Numbered from the stretch's first letter, positions 25,741 to 34,120 are shown. The stretch: 64,000 bases of DNA from Candidatus Nanoarchaeia archaeon (GCA_028279685.1 JANQNG010000059.1:1-64000), one strand, 5' to 3'. Made by a program: numbers and translations. Notes: generated by a model not told the origin, from the letters alone.

Positions 25741-27267
25741 ATGACGAAAAATGATTATCTTCAGGATTTGTTAGCATTTATCCAGAATAAAGGCTTTATC
25801 TGGGGGCCTGAACCTGAGATTTACAATGGTCTTTCAGGATTCTACACCTATGGACCTCTAGGTAAGCTTTTGAAGAATAATGTGGTAGAGACTATTAAGC
25901 ATATATTTCTCAGAGAGGGATTCTTTGAGGTTGAATGCCCCATCATTCAACCGAAGAAGGTCTGGGAGGCATCAGGTCACTTAGGAGGATTCACTGATCC
26001 TGTGATTTTTACAAAAAAAGGAAGCTCATTCAGAGTAGACAACATGATAGAAGAATATTTTAGAGACAATAATCAAGAACCTCCTCAACTTGAAGGATTA
26101 AAATCTGAAGAATACATCAAAATTATCAAAGAAAATAATATCAAAGCACCTAACGGAGAAGAACTTGATTTGGATAGAGGCATTGAAAGTCATAATCTTA
26201 TGATGGAAACAAAAGTGGGAATGAATCTTGAAGCATTCAATCGCCCTGAAACGGCAACTACTACATACCTGCCTTTTCCCCGTTATAATGAATTCTTTAG
26301 AGGGAAATTTCCATTTGGAGTGTTCCAGATAGGAAAAGCATTCAGAAATGAAATTAGCCCTAGACAGCATGTAATTAGATGCAGAGAATTTGAACAGGCA
26401 GAGGCACAAGTTTTTATTCATCCCGATGATAAGAACAATTTTGAAAGGTATGATACTATCAAAGATGTTGAACTTCCTATTTGGTCTTGGAAAGGACAAA
26501 GTAATAATCTACAATGTTCTCTGATAACGGTTGAAGATTGTATGAAGAGAGGATTCTTCAAATCAAAAGCATATGCATGGACAGTGTATATTGCGTATAA
26601 TCTCTTTAGGAAATTTGGTATTCCTTTTGATCGTATTAGATTACGACAGCATGGTCCGGATGAAAAAGCATTCTATGCAGATGACGCGTGGGATGTCGAG
26701 ATTGAATTGAAGAGTTTTGGCTGGATTGAAGTATGCGGTATTCATGATAGAACTGATTATGATTTGAAACAACATGAGAAATTCTCGGGGAAGAAATTAG
26801 AAGGAATGACTGCTGAGGGCAAGAAATTCAGGCCACATATTCTGGAGATTGCGTTTGGCACTGATAGACCGACGTTTGCGTTATTAGATATTTATTATGA
26901 TAAGAAAGAGAAAGAGCAAGGAAAAACTATCTTTGCAATTCCGTCTCATATAGCTCCATTGAAAGTTGCAGTATTTCCTCTGATGAAGAAACCTGAATTA
27001 CAAAAAGTTGCGAAAGAAATCTATGATGATCTCATGAAATCATTTGTTTGTTTCTTTGATGAAGCAGGCAGCATAGGAAGGAGATATCTCCGAGCAGCAG
27101 AATTTGGCATACCTTATTGTATTACCATAGATTATGACAGCGTTGAGAAAGGCGATGTTACTATTCGTGATAGAGATTCTGAAGAACAGAAACGCGTAAA
27201 GATAACTGACCTCAAAGAGAAACTCACAAAGCTTATTGATGATGAGTTGAGTTTTGAGCAGTTATGA
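25741..27267 (+). CDS. glyS: Glycyl-tRNA synthetase (eukaryote/archaeal class II)
   Basis: 508 residues from the ATG at 25741 (MTKNDYLQDLLAFIQNKGFIWGP). A TATA box (CTATATAAAT, 25711-25720) is placed for transcription to begin there, so the track's earlier start at 25618 is rejected. Class II features: ETATTTYLPFPRY, the motif 2 region (GKAFRNEISPRQHVIRCREFEQAEAQ), the motif 3 region (ILEIAFGTDRPTFALLDIYY), and a C-terminal anticodon-binding domain from ~400. Charges tRNA-Gly. Confidence 0.95.
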   Translation: MTKNDYLQDLLAFIQNKGFIWGPEPEIYNGLSGFYTYGPLGKLLKNNVVETIKHIFLREGFFEVECPIIQPKKVWEASGHLGGFTDPVIFTKKGSSFRVDNMIEEYFRDNNQEPPQLEGLKSEEYIKIIKENNIKAPNGEELDLDRGIESHNLMMETKVGMNLEAFNRPETATTTYLPFPRYNEFFRGKFPFGVFQIGKAFRNEISPRQHVIRCREFEQAEAQVFIHPDDKNNFERYDTIKDVELPIWSWKGQSNNLQCSLITVEDCMKRGFFKSKAYAWTVYIAYNLFRKFGIPFDRIRLRQHGPDEKAFYADDAWDVEIELKSFGWIEVCGIHDRTDYDLKQHEKFSGKKLEGMTAEGKKFRPHILEIAFGTDRPTFALLDIYYDKKEKEQGKTIFAIPSHIAPLKVAVFPLMKKPELQKVAKEIYDDLMKSFVCFFDEAGSIGRRYLRAAEFGIPYCITIDYDSVEKGDVTIRDRDSEEQKRVKITDLKEKLTKLIDDELSFEQL

Positions 27268-28461
27268 ACCTCTTATTTCTGATTTGAATTTTGAAAGTAT
27301 TTCTTCAGAAGGTTTGATGCCTGAAAGTTTCTCCAGCATTTCTATATGTCTTAATGACTTTTTAACAATATCTGCATTATATGTGTATTTTGTATAACCT
27401 TTATACATTTCTTGTGCAGTCTCGTATGAAATGGGAATACCGACGAATTCGATTAAATCTTTTAGTTCTCTAAGATCTTCATAAAAAGGCTGGCTATGCA
27501 AGGCTGTTAAATATTTTTTGTATTGTTCTTGGACTTTATCATTTATTTTTTTTGAATCCAGTGCTATAGGATCGATACCAGTTAATTCTTTTAAATATTT
27601 AATATCCCAATATTTTTCACCACCAATATAATTAATAATATTTTTTTCCAATACTTCTTTGGGAGCGTAAATGTTTAATTTTTTTTCTAGACTACTAATA
27701 TTTCTGGAAAGTTCATTATACCTAAAAATATCCCCATAAACTGTGTTTATCAATTCTTCATAATAATTCTTTTTTTTGCTTTCTTCCAGAATTTTTTTCA
27801 TTTTTTTATACTTTTTTCTATTAGAGAACCAATTACAACGACTCAATTTACATCCCATCTCGATGAACAATTCAATATTCTTATTTTTAGCATTTCTTTT
27901 GATGGATTTTTCGGATTGCTTAGATTTTATCTCAATCAGTCTCTCCAGATTTTCTATTCTATCGAATTGATTATATTCATAGAAAAAATCAAACCGTTTC
28001 TGGATTTTATCAGGATCTAATGTTTTTGGCTTTATACCTGTTATTTCTTTGAAACTCAAAAGATTTTCTAATGAAAATCTCCATAAAAAATCATCATCTT
28101 TATAGATTGCCCCTTCGTATATCTTTTGAACTTTTTTACAAGGAAATTTTGGCTTGACTTTAACAGTATTGTATGTTTGTATTATCATAGTCACGAGTTT
28201 ATGTTTCAAGAATTTGGAATAGATTTCTTGAATTATTTCTTCCTGTATTTCAGGTATTTTCAATCCTGCTCTTGTTAATTTCTCATTCAGACCTCTTGCA
28301 TTTTTATTCCTCAAGGCAGCTATATATCCTTCTCTAATAGCATGAGGAGAGGGATCTACTCCTAAATTCGACTTAAGAGTCAGAATGTCATTAACACTAT
28401 ATAATCTCCCTCCAGCAATATATTCAATGAATAATCTGTCAATGTTTTCTGTCATTTTCAT
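27262..28461 (-). CDS. Hypothetical alpha-helical repeat protein
   Basis: 399 residues from the ATG at 28461 (or 28455); upstream in-frame sequence lies before the promoter. A degenerate unit recurs: LKSNLGVDPSPHAIREGYIAAL, FKEITGIKPKTLDPDKIQKRF, LKELTGIDPIALDSKKI, LEKLSGIKPSEEILSKF, that is, a helix ending in L-x-G-I-x-P followed by another helix. It is Lys-rich and soluble. Ankyrin/TPR-like scaffolding is inference; no known family recognised. Divergent from a TrmB regulator that shares its promoter region, and possibly controlled by it. Confidence 0.6.
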   Translation of the reverse strand: MKMTENIDRLFIEYIAGGRLYSVNDILTLKSNLGVDPSPHAIREGYIAALRNKNARGLNEKLTRAGLKIPEIQEEIIQEIYSKFLKHKLVTMIIQTYNTVKVKPKFPCKKVQKIYEGAIYKDDDFLWRFSLENLLSFKEITGIKPKTLDPDKIQKRFDFFYEYNQFDRIENLERLIEIKSKQSEKSIKRNAKNKNIELFIEMGCKLSRCNWFSNRKKYKKMKKILEESKKKNYYEELINTVYGDIFRYNELSRNISSLEKKLNIYAPKEVLEKNIINYIGGEKYWDIKYLKELTGIDPIALDSKKINDKVQEQYKKYLTALHSQPFYEDLRELKDLIEFVGIPISYETAQEMYKGYTKYTYNADIVKKSLRHIEMLEKLSGIKPSEEILSKFKSEIRGS

Positions 28462-28491
28462 CGTTTCTATATGCAACGCAATGTAACCATA

Positions 28492-28502
28492 ATATTTAAA
28501 TA
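28492..28502. promoter_or_regulatory. Symmetrical TATA box serving two divergent genes
   Basis: ATATTTAAATA lies 36 bp from the ATG of the leftward gene (28461) and ~29 bp from the ATG at 28526 of the rightward TrmB gene. Each direction gives a transcription start within about 10 nt of its start codon, and no other TATA-like sequence is visible in the 60-bp spacer. A single palindromic box may fire both ways. Confidence 0.5.
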
Positions 28503-28525
28503 CTACTCCCCCCTTAATGGAGAGT

Positions 28526-29272
28526 ATGAAGAATTTGAAGGAAATATTGAAGAAAATAGGTCTTACAGAGGGTGAGAGCCAAGTATACAATGCTTTGATA
28601 GAATTAGGCCAAACTACGGCCGGGAAGATTATCAAGAAAGCAAATATAGCAAGTTCAAAAGTGTACGATGTTCTGCATAAACTGCAAGTCAAAGGATTGG
28701 TTGGCTATGTTATCAAAGAATATGTTAAATACTATGATGCGACACCGCCTGAAAGATTAATTGATTTCTTAGAAGAAAAGAAAAGTAATATTTCTCAAGC
28801 ACAGAATAAAATTAAAGAGATAATTCCTTTGATCAAAGCAAAAAGAGAAGAAAAAGAAGAAAAGAATAACGTTACTGTGTATACAGGAATTCAAGGACCA
28901 AAGATAGTTTTGAAAGAAACGATTGAAGCAGGACGTAGAGGGGAGAAACTTATAGGGTTTGGAACAGATGAGGATCCTTACAAAGATTATTTGCCAGCAG
29001 ATATTGAAGATCATTTCAGAGATCAGAAAAAATACAAAGTGAAATGGTACTTATTATTTACAAAGGGAAAATGGTCTTCTCCTAGTCCATACGCTGAAAT
29101 ACGATTCCTTCCTAAAGGCCAAAGTCTTCCTGTAAGAACAATGATCTATGGAAATAAAGTTGCAATAGTAGATTTCAATAAGCCATTCACAACAGTCATA
29201 ATAGAGAAGAAGGAAATAGCAGAAGCTTATAGGAATCAATTTGAAACATTATGGAAGATAGCTAAGAAATAA
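28526..29272 (+). CDS. TrmB-family transcriptional regulator
   Basis: 248 residues from the ATG at 28526 (the ATG at 28517 is also possible). Winged helix at 1-75: IGLTEGESQVYNALIELGQTTAGKIIKKANI, then SSKVYDVLHKLQVKGL. Coiled coil to ~110, then an effector domain (VTVYTGIQGPKIVLKETIEAGRRGEKLIGFGTDED). The divergent helical-repeat gene is a plausible target. One of three TrmB regulators in this window. Confidence 0.88.
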   Translation: MKNLKEILKKIGLTEGESQVYNALIELGQTTAGKIIKKANIASSKVYDVLHKLQVKGLVGYVIKEYVKYYDATPPERLIDFLEEKKSNISQAQNKIKEIIPLIKAKREEKEEKNNVTVYTGIQGPKIVLKETIEAGRRGEKLIGFGTDEDPYKDYLPADIEDHFRDQKKYKVKWYLLFTKGKWSSPSPYAEIRFLPKGQSLPVRTMIYGNKVAIVDFNKPFTTVIIEKKEIAEAYRNQFETLWKIAKK

Positions 29273-29298
29273 TAGACAGAGATCTGTTGTTTGAGCAG

Positions 29299-29817
29299 TT
29301 ATGAATCCGAATAAGGTAGGTGGATAATTTCTATATTTGGAAATCGATGTTTGTCAAAATCGTCAAGTTCAGTATGGATAACAGAATCATCATCATGGTC
29401 AGTTCTTTCATGCTCTAAACCACAATAAGTATTATTGAATGAAAGTGTATAAACTTTAGTTATCTTTTGTTCTTTAAGATAATTTAAAACTTCTTCGCTT
29501 TGGGGTGCGCCAGACTCTGAAAGAGATATAATTTCAATAAGTTTATTATTGACTTTTTGATAAAGACAATAGCCTGAACCGAAATGGTCTGTACGTGCTG
29601 CCCAACCATCAAAAACTTCAAAGAGAAAATATTCTCCATTATTAGATATTTCATGAGCTTCTTTTAGTGTATCAAGAATAGTTTCAAGATTTTCTGAGGT
29701 ATGATTATCAAGCAAATCTTCTTCTTTCATATTTTTGAAGAAATTTCTTACTATTTCATATGAGCGAGGATTCTGTGTGAAATATACTGCTAATTCTTCT
29801 GTTGTGCCCTTAAACAT
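29299..29817 (-). CDS. Hypothetical protein
   Basis: 172 residues, acidic, not recognised. FEVFDGWAARTDHFGSGYCLYQK and the His/Asp-rich HERTDHDDDSVIHTELDDFDKH may bind metal. The box TTTTATATA (29839-29847) is centred ~26 nt before the ATG, so the message is probably leaderless. It faces away from the tRNA-Phe gene. Confidence 0.6.
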   Translation of the reverse strand: MFKGTTEELAVYFTQNPRSYEIVRNFFKNMKEEDLLDNHTSENLETILDTLKEAHEISNNGEYFLFEVFDGWAARTDHFGSGYCLYQKVNNKLIEIISLSESGAPQSEEVLNYLKEQKITKVYTLSFNNTYCGLEHERTDHDDDSVIHTELDDFDKHRFPNIEIIHLPYSDS

Positions 29818-29891
29818 GAGGAGAGAAATTTTTAGAAGTATATAAAATCTCAGTAACCTTTATAAAGAAATCTCTTGTTCTAAGCATATTT

Positions 29892-30021
29892 GGGAACGTA
29901 GCTCAGACTGGGACGACGCCCAACTTCGGTGTTGCAGCAAAGAGCACTACGCTGAAGACGTAGGTGAGCAATTCAGAATCTGGATTACCCTAAATCCTGG
30001 GTTCAAATCCCAGCGTTCCCA
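29892..30021 (+). tRNA. tRNA-Phe (GAA) with two 28-nt introns
   Basis: Exons 29892-29912, 29941-29966 and 29995-30021 join to a perfect 74-nt cloverleaf: acceptor GGGAACG/CGTTCCC, D stem GCTC/GAGC with loop AGACTGGGA, anticodon arm CTACG-CTGAAGA-CGTAG, variable loop GTGTC, T arm CTGGG-TTCAAAT-CCCAG, discriminator A. Intron 1 (29913-29940) is in the D loop, and intron 2 (29967-29994) is in the variable loop. Intron 2 has a clean bulge-helix-bulge (TAGG/CCTA between bulges TGA and AAT). Intron 1 has one A-C mismatch in the central helix. TATA box CTTTATAAAG ~28 nt upstream. CCA not encoded. Confidence 0.9.
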
Positions 30022-30145
30022 CTTTTTTTAATTTCTTCGTGTTTTTTATATCCTGAATATCTTCTGTACTTTGCCAGAATATTTTCAACTTTTTTGGGCA
30101 AAGCTCTATTAATAACTTCTTTCATTGCATTATTAAGGTGATAAT

Positions 30146-30373
30146 GTGAAAGAAATAATATTGACAAAAAATGCGAAAGTAAGAGCTGCTCAAAGAGGAA
30201 CAACAGAAGCAAAGATCTCTTGGGCATTAAAGAACTCAGATTACACAAAATTAACAATAACTGATGTTAATGTTGCTGTGAAATCATTGCGTGATTCTGT
30301 GTTAAGAATATTCTTCAAAGAATTTCCGGAAAAACTGATTGTTCTTTCGGTAGTGAACAAGATTATCTTGTGA
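30146..30373 (+). CDS. DUF4258-type putative toxin
   Basis: 75 residues with a GTG start preceded by GGTGAT. ILTKNAKVRAAQRGTTEAKISWALKN followed by beta strands (SVLRIFFKEFPEKLIVLSVVNKI) is the DUF4258 pattern (the usual FTxHAxxRMxERG is reduced). It stands 9 nt before a DUF2283 gene, a recurrent toxin-antitoxin-like pair in prokaryotes. Activity is inferred. Confidence 0.65.
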   Translation: MKEIILTKNAKVRAAQRGTTEAKISWALKNSDYTKLTITDVNVAVKSLRDSVLRIFFKEFPEKLIVLSVVNKIIL

Positions 30374-30382
30374 GGTGATAAT

Positions 30383-30613
30383 ATGATAACTGAGATAAAA
30401 GAAGAAAAGAGTAATATGCTAAGTGTTAAGCATGATAAGGAAGCAGACACAGTCTACCTTCATTTCAAAAATAAAATCTGCCAGAACGAAGTAATATTGA
30501 CTTCCCAAGTAGTCGAAGATATTCTCTTGGATTTTGATAGCAGAGGAAGATTAATAGGACTAGAGATATTAAACGCAGAGAATGTTGTTCATGAGGATAT
30601 GTTGCAGGAATAA
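30383..30613 (+). CDS. DUF2283 protein, partner of the DUF4258 gene
   Basis: 76 residues. VKHDKEADTVYLHFKN then DILLDFDSRGRLIGLEILNAE is the DUF2283 signature. A GGTGAT ribosome site lies before the ATG. Encoded directly after the DUF4258 protein, as in many genomes where the two form a putative toxin-antitoxin module; DUF2283 is the presumed antitoxin. A third and a fourth small gene of a second module follow. Confidence 0.75.
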   Translation: MITEIKEEKSNMLSVKHDKEADTVYLHFKNKICQNEVILTSQVVEDILLDFDSRGRLIGLEILNAENVVHEDMLQE

Positions 30614-30663
30614 GGAAAACTTTAAATACAATGACATATTCTAATAACGTATGTTTTAAGGGT

Positions 30664-30933
30664 ATGTTAGATGTCCGTTATCAAGAACTAAAGATTGATG
30701 TATCCAAAGCTGCAGCAACTGAATTGCTTAAGCATAATATGGATCTTTATGATGTTAAAAAAGTTCTTGAGGAAGGCTCTACTAGTCCTAGAAAACGTAA
30801 AAAAGAAACTGTAGAGAAATGGCTCAATAAAGGCAATAAGACAATTGAAGTTGTTGTTGTCAAAGTCTACGATGAAGTCATAAAACAACACAAGTGGTTA
30901 TTGATTCACTGTGGGATATTTACTAAAAAATGA
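30664..30933 (+). CDS. Small DUF4258/RelE-like putative toxin
   Basis: 89 residues from the ATG at 30664 (MLDVRYQELKIDVSKAA). The track start (30631) is only ~10 nt from the TATA-like TTTAAATA (30617-30624) and would lie upstream of transcription. ELLKHNMDLYDVKKVLEEGSTSPRKRKKE and IEVVVVKVYDEVIKQHKWLLIHCGIF give the small basic toxin fold. It precedes a zinc-ribbon/AbrB gene, the same layout as 8550-9237. Confidence 0.6.
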   Translation: MLDVRYQELKIDVSKAAATELLKHNMDLYDVKKVLEEGSTSPRKRKKETVEKWLNKGNKTIEVVVVKVYDEVIKQHKWLLIHCGIFTKK

Positions 30934-30980
30934 AACCGGAAAAATTGAAAATTTTGGGATTCATTTTTTGAGAAGAAAAA

Positions 30981-31280
30981 ATGAAGTGTCATAATTGTAA
31001 TAAAGCTATGAAGCGAAGAACTGATCTGAAATTTAATAAACATACTGTAAAAGGCTGGAAATGTTCTTGTGGAGAAGAATATTTTGATTCAGAAGATGCA
31101 CAGAGAATATTATTATTGAATAAATTAAAGAATAAAGGTTTTGAACTTAAACTCAATAGAGTAAAAAGTAATCTTATTCTCAGAATACCAAAAGAAGTCG
31201 GAAAAGCAATGGGCCTCAATGAGAAAGACATAGTACATTTTTCTATGAAGAATGACAAGGAAATAGTGATAAAGACTTAG
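30981..31280 (+). CDS. Zinc-ribbon/AbrB-type putative antitoxin
   Basis: 99 residues. Zinc ribbon MKCHNCNKAMKRR ... GWKCSCGEEYFDSEDA (CxxC, CxC), then an AbrB-like domain (RVKSNLILRIPKEVGKAMGLNEKDIV). It follows the putative toxin with a GAGAAG ribosome site. Same architecture as the antitoxins at 8920 and 9279 but clearly divergent in sequence. Its stop overlaps the convergent transporter by 4 bp. Confidence 0.7.
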   Translation: MKCHNCNKAMKRRTDLKFNKHTVKGWKCSCGEEYFDSEDAQRILLLNKLKNKGFELKLNRVKSNLILRIPKEVGKAMGLNEKDIVHFSMKNDKEIVIKT

Positions 31281-32122
31281 CTCTTCGCTGCAATATACGA
31301 TGCCAGAATAATCAACATTCCTCCGATTATTTCATTTAATGTAGGTAATTCAAAGAAAACAATCATAGCGAATATTATGGGAAAGAGAATATCTAATAAT
31401 ATGATTATTCCTCCGAGTTGTGCTTTTATCTTCTCGAGACCCTTGTAGATCATCACAAATGGTACTGCTGTGAAAACAGTACCTAGACACAGGACAATAA
31501 GGGAATCGTGAAGCGTGAATCTGGGTAAATCAATGAAGAGCAGAGGAAGTACAAAAGGAATTGCTATGATGTTCTGCCAGCAAGTAAGAGACAACTTATT
31601 ATAATGCTTGAATGTCTTTGAGAGAACATACACCAATCCAAAACCCATTCCTGCAAGCAATCCTGCTATTGAACCGATGAAGCTTTCAGTAACAAAGAAT
31701 GATTGGGGAGAGAGCACTACAACGATTCCAATGATTGCAATCAATAAGGCAATAAAAGTTTTTTTTGTTATCTTTTCTTTCAGTATAAGATGTGCGAATA
31801 CAATCATCCATATGGAAGAGGAATACATAAGTAACACAGCAGATGGAATTGATATGAACTGAATTGACAGGAAATACCCCAGTATAATGAAACCGTGGAT
31901 TGCCCCGAAGAACAGTAATTTGCCTTTCTCCTTCTTTAATGGAGATAGTTTTGATCGTGTGAGCTTTATCCAGATATATAATGCTATTGCAGCAATGGTT
32001 ACTCTGAAGAATGACAGATTATATGCTCCAAAATTGCTTCCCCATCTAACAATTAAAGGAATAAATCCTATCAGTGCACCAGCAATAATTATTTGCATCA
32101 ATCCTTTCGTCTGTTGTTTCAT
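31277..32122 (-). CDS. EamA/DMT-family transporter
   Basis: 281 residues with ten predicted membrane segments in two EamA repeats (1-~135, ~145-281). GALIGFIPLIVRWGSNFGAYNLSFFR and PSAVLLMYSSSIWMIVFAHLILKEKIT are typical of the family, which exports metabolites or amino acids. It starts 18 nt after the TrmB-type regulator, so the regulator probably controls this exporter. Confidence 0.88.
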   Translation of the reverse strand: MKQQTKGLMQIIIAGALIGFIPLIVRWGSNFGAYNLSFFRVTIAAIALYIWIKLTRSKLSPLKKEKGKLLFFGAIHGFIILGYFLSIQFISIPSAVLLMYSSSIWMIVFAHLILKEKITKKTFIALLIAIIGIVVVLSPQSFFVTESFIGSIAGLLAGMGFGLVYVLSKTFKHYNKLSLTCWQNIIAIPFVLPLLFIDLPRFTLHDSLIVLCLGTVFTAVPFVMIYKGLEKIKAQLGGIIILLDILFPIIFAMIVFFELPTLNEIIGGMLIILASYIAAKS

Positions 32123-32140
32123 GATAATGTCCTCTCAAAT

Positions 32141-32833
32141 CTAATTATGTTCATAATAACAGTTAAACAATTTTTCCATGAACCTAATGAATGGTTTGTC
32201 TTTGATGAGCATGATGGTATTTGATTGTCTCATAACGAACAAGAGTTCCTTTCCATCATGAATAGACATAACAACGCCTTCGTTTTCTATAGGTTTTACC
32301 GTTCCTTGTAATTTCTTCCATTTTTCGAAGTTCTTTTTTGTTTCTTCATCGTAGCGGCCTAATGTCTTCATCTCTACATTCTTCTTTTTTCTTTCATTTA
32401 ATATTCTGATAAATTCAGGATCGGTCTTGAAATCATATTTGACATTATAATTATATTTTTTTGAGGAAATCATGCTTTTGATTATTCTTTTGAAATTACG
32501 CTCGCCTTTAACAATCTGAACGTTTTCATGTTCGTGACTTTCATAAATTGCTTTGAATTGCTTTATTTGTTGCTCTGTTTTATCTAATACTTGTTTCTTC
32601 TTCTGTATATATTCGTTCAATGATTTTGGGTCTGAAGGAACGTATTTCCTTGTTTTTTCTGGGATTGTTTTTGCTAGTCCTTTCTCTTCTAATGATGCCA
32701 GAACATCATAGATTCTTCCATAAGGGATTCTTGATTCCTTGCAGACATGGGCTGCTGTGGTCTTACCTAGCTTGAGTAATGTTTCGTAAGCTTTAGCTTC
32801 ATTCTGAGTCAATCCAATCTCGCTTAAATCCAT
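32141..32833 (-). CDS. TrmB-family transcriptional regulator
   Basis: 230 residues. Winged helix IGLTQNEAKAYETLLKLGKTTAAHVCKESRIPYGRIYDVLASLEEKG at 6-52, coiled coil ~75-100, then a small effector domain. First gene of an operon with the DMT transporter. A TATA-like GTTATAAAC gives a leaderless start, and a perfect 10-bp inverted repeat (32871-32898) lies directly upstream as a likely binding site. Confidence 0.87.
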   Translation of the reverse strand: MDLSEIGLTQNEAKAYETLLKLGKTTAAHVCKESRIPYGRIYDVLASLEEKGLAKTIPEKTRKYVPSDPKSLNEYIQKKKQVLDKTEQQIKQFKAIYESHEHENVQIVKGERNFKRIIKSMISSKKYNYNVKYDFKTDPEFIRILNERKKKNVEMKTLGRYDEETKKNFEKWKKLQGTVKPIENEGVVMSIHDGKELLFVMRQSNTIMLIKDKPFIRFMEKLFNCYYEHN

Positions 32834-32870
32834 AGTGTGGCTTCTGTATTGCTAGTTTATAACATTTTCG

Positions 32871-32898
32871 ATTTGCCACCTCGTTTGTGGTGGCAAAT
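32871..32898. promoter_or_regulatory. Operator-like palindrome upstream of the TrmB-DMT transporter operon
   Basis: ATTTGCCACC (32871-32880) and GGTGGCAAAT (32889-32898) are perfect 10-bp arms around an 8-bp spacer, placed just upstream of the TATA box of the TrmB gene. A degenerate half-site (TTGTGCCATTGTCAAAT) follows at ~32909. Position and symmetry fit a TrmB-type binding site. It could also act on the rightward gene at 32965. Confidence 0.6.
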
Positions 32899-32964
32899 AT
32901 TAATATAATTGTGCCATTGTCAAATAAATATGATAACAGAAAATTGTTGTGATGGTGGAAGAAA

Positions 32965-33387
32965 ATGAAAAAAGAAAAAAATAACAGAGTTGTAAAAATG
33001 AGGAAGAACTGGGAGAACTATGGTGCTTCCATAAATACAAATGATAATTCAGAATGTGCTAATGACAGCTATAAGGAAAGCGCTCTTTCAGTTGATGAAT
33101 TTTTTGATGATAAAGAAATAGATAAAATGAAGCGCATATGGGGTAATATTGTAGAGTATTCTGTCACACCCATTGATAAATCTACACAATCGTTGGAAGT
33201 GGTTCTACAGAATTGTTTGTGGCAGATGAGACCAAAATGTTGCATTGGCAAAAAAAATGGAGATTATCAAATATTAGAATCATATCTTGAAAAATACAAA
33301 GGATCCGCGGTTGAAATATGGATGAAACGTAAGGAATTCGTAATCAGGGCCATTAACTTTGGAGATGACGCGTTTGAAATTAAATAA
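32965..33387 (+). CDS. Hypothetical protein
   Basis: 140 residues, not recognised. A Lys/Asn-rich N-terminus, then a compact domain (IVEYSVTPIDKSTQSLEVVL ... WMKRKEFVIRAINFG). LQNCLWQMRPKCCIG contains three Cys. No membrane segment. Upstream is the palindrome at 32871-32898. Confidence 0.6.
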   Translation: MKKEKNNRVVKMRKNWENYGASINTNDNSECANDSYKESALSVDEFFDDKEIDKMKRIWGNIVEYSVTPIDKSTQSLEVVLQNCLWQMRPKCCIGKKNGDYQILESYLEKYKGSAVEIWMKRKEFVIRAINFGDDAFEIK

Positions 33388-33437
33388 TAGTTACCACAAC
33401 AAAAACCTATATAAACATCATTTTTTCTTCACTTTCT

Positions 33438-34076
33438 ATGAAGATACTCTGTTTTGCTGATCCTCATGGAGATATGCATGATATAGAAGCTGCTATGAAG
33501 AAAGCAAAGAAATGTGATTTCGCACTTTTGGCAGGAGACCATACATGGTTTGGCCAAGAAGAGGCAGATATTCTCAGGATAATCAATAAGTACAAGATCA
33601 AGACTTATGTTATCCACGGGAATCATGAAAATGAAGAAGAAACAGCAGCAATCGCAAAGAAGCTGAAATATGTCGATTTTGTCCATAGGAAAGTCATACG
33701 ATTAACAGATCATGACAAAAATGCTGTTCTTGTAGCGTATGGAGGGGGAGGATTCTCAGCAAAAGACCCTGAGTTCGAAGCATTTATCAAAAAATCAAAA
33801 AAACAACTGAAAAAGAACGATAAGATTATTCTTCTCGTCCATGGACCTCCCTACAAAACTAAGCTTGATCATATGCACAGCAGCTACGTAGGTTGCAAAA
33901 GCAGAAGAAACATTGTAAAAAAAGACAAACGCATCAAACTATTAGTGTGCGGTCATATTCATTTTGATTCATTGCTAGAAGCAGATGAAAACTCTTTCGA
34001 ACGAGGTATCATCGACGAACTTGGCAACGCTGTTATCATCAATCCAGGACCTATGGGTGTTATTGTTGAGCTATGA
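33438..34076 (+). CDS. Calcineurin-like metallophosphoesterase
   Basis: 212 residues. All metal-site motifs are present: ADPHGD (D-x-H), LAGDH, IHGNHEN, LLVHGPP and VCGHIH. Small archaeal enzymes of this type hydrolyse phosphodiesters or phosphomonoesters; the substrate is unknown. The TATA box (CTATATAAAC) has leaderless spacing. pyrD follows with its own TATA-like box. Confidence 0.92.
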   Translation: MKILCFADPHGDMHDIEAAMKKAKKCDFALLAGDHTWFGQEEADILRIINKYKIKTYVIHGNHENEEETAAIAKKLKYVDFVHRKVIRLTDHDKNAVLVAYGGGGFSAKDPEFEAFIKKSKKQLKKNDKIILLVHGPPYKTKLDHMHSSYVGCKSRRNIVKKDKRIKLLVCGHIHFDSLLEADENSFERGIIDELGNAVIINPGPMGVIVEL

Positions 34077-34120
34077 TGTTAATCCAAACATTTTAATACA
34101 ATCTCTTCTCCACAGCCACT

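Noticed and set aside
29892-30021. Reading this tRNA as a class II tRNA with a long variable arm
   Set aside because: The variable region becomes a normal 5-nt GTGTC after removal of a bulge-helix-bulge intron, and the anticodon GAA fits Phe.
30003-30125. Leftward 40-codon ORF (MKEVINRALPKKVENILAKY...) next to tRNA-Phe
   Set aside because: Reads like protein, but it runs into the tRNA 3' end, and no well-placed TATA box or ribosome site is visible. Kept out of the gene list.
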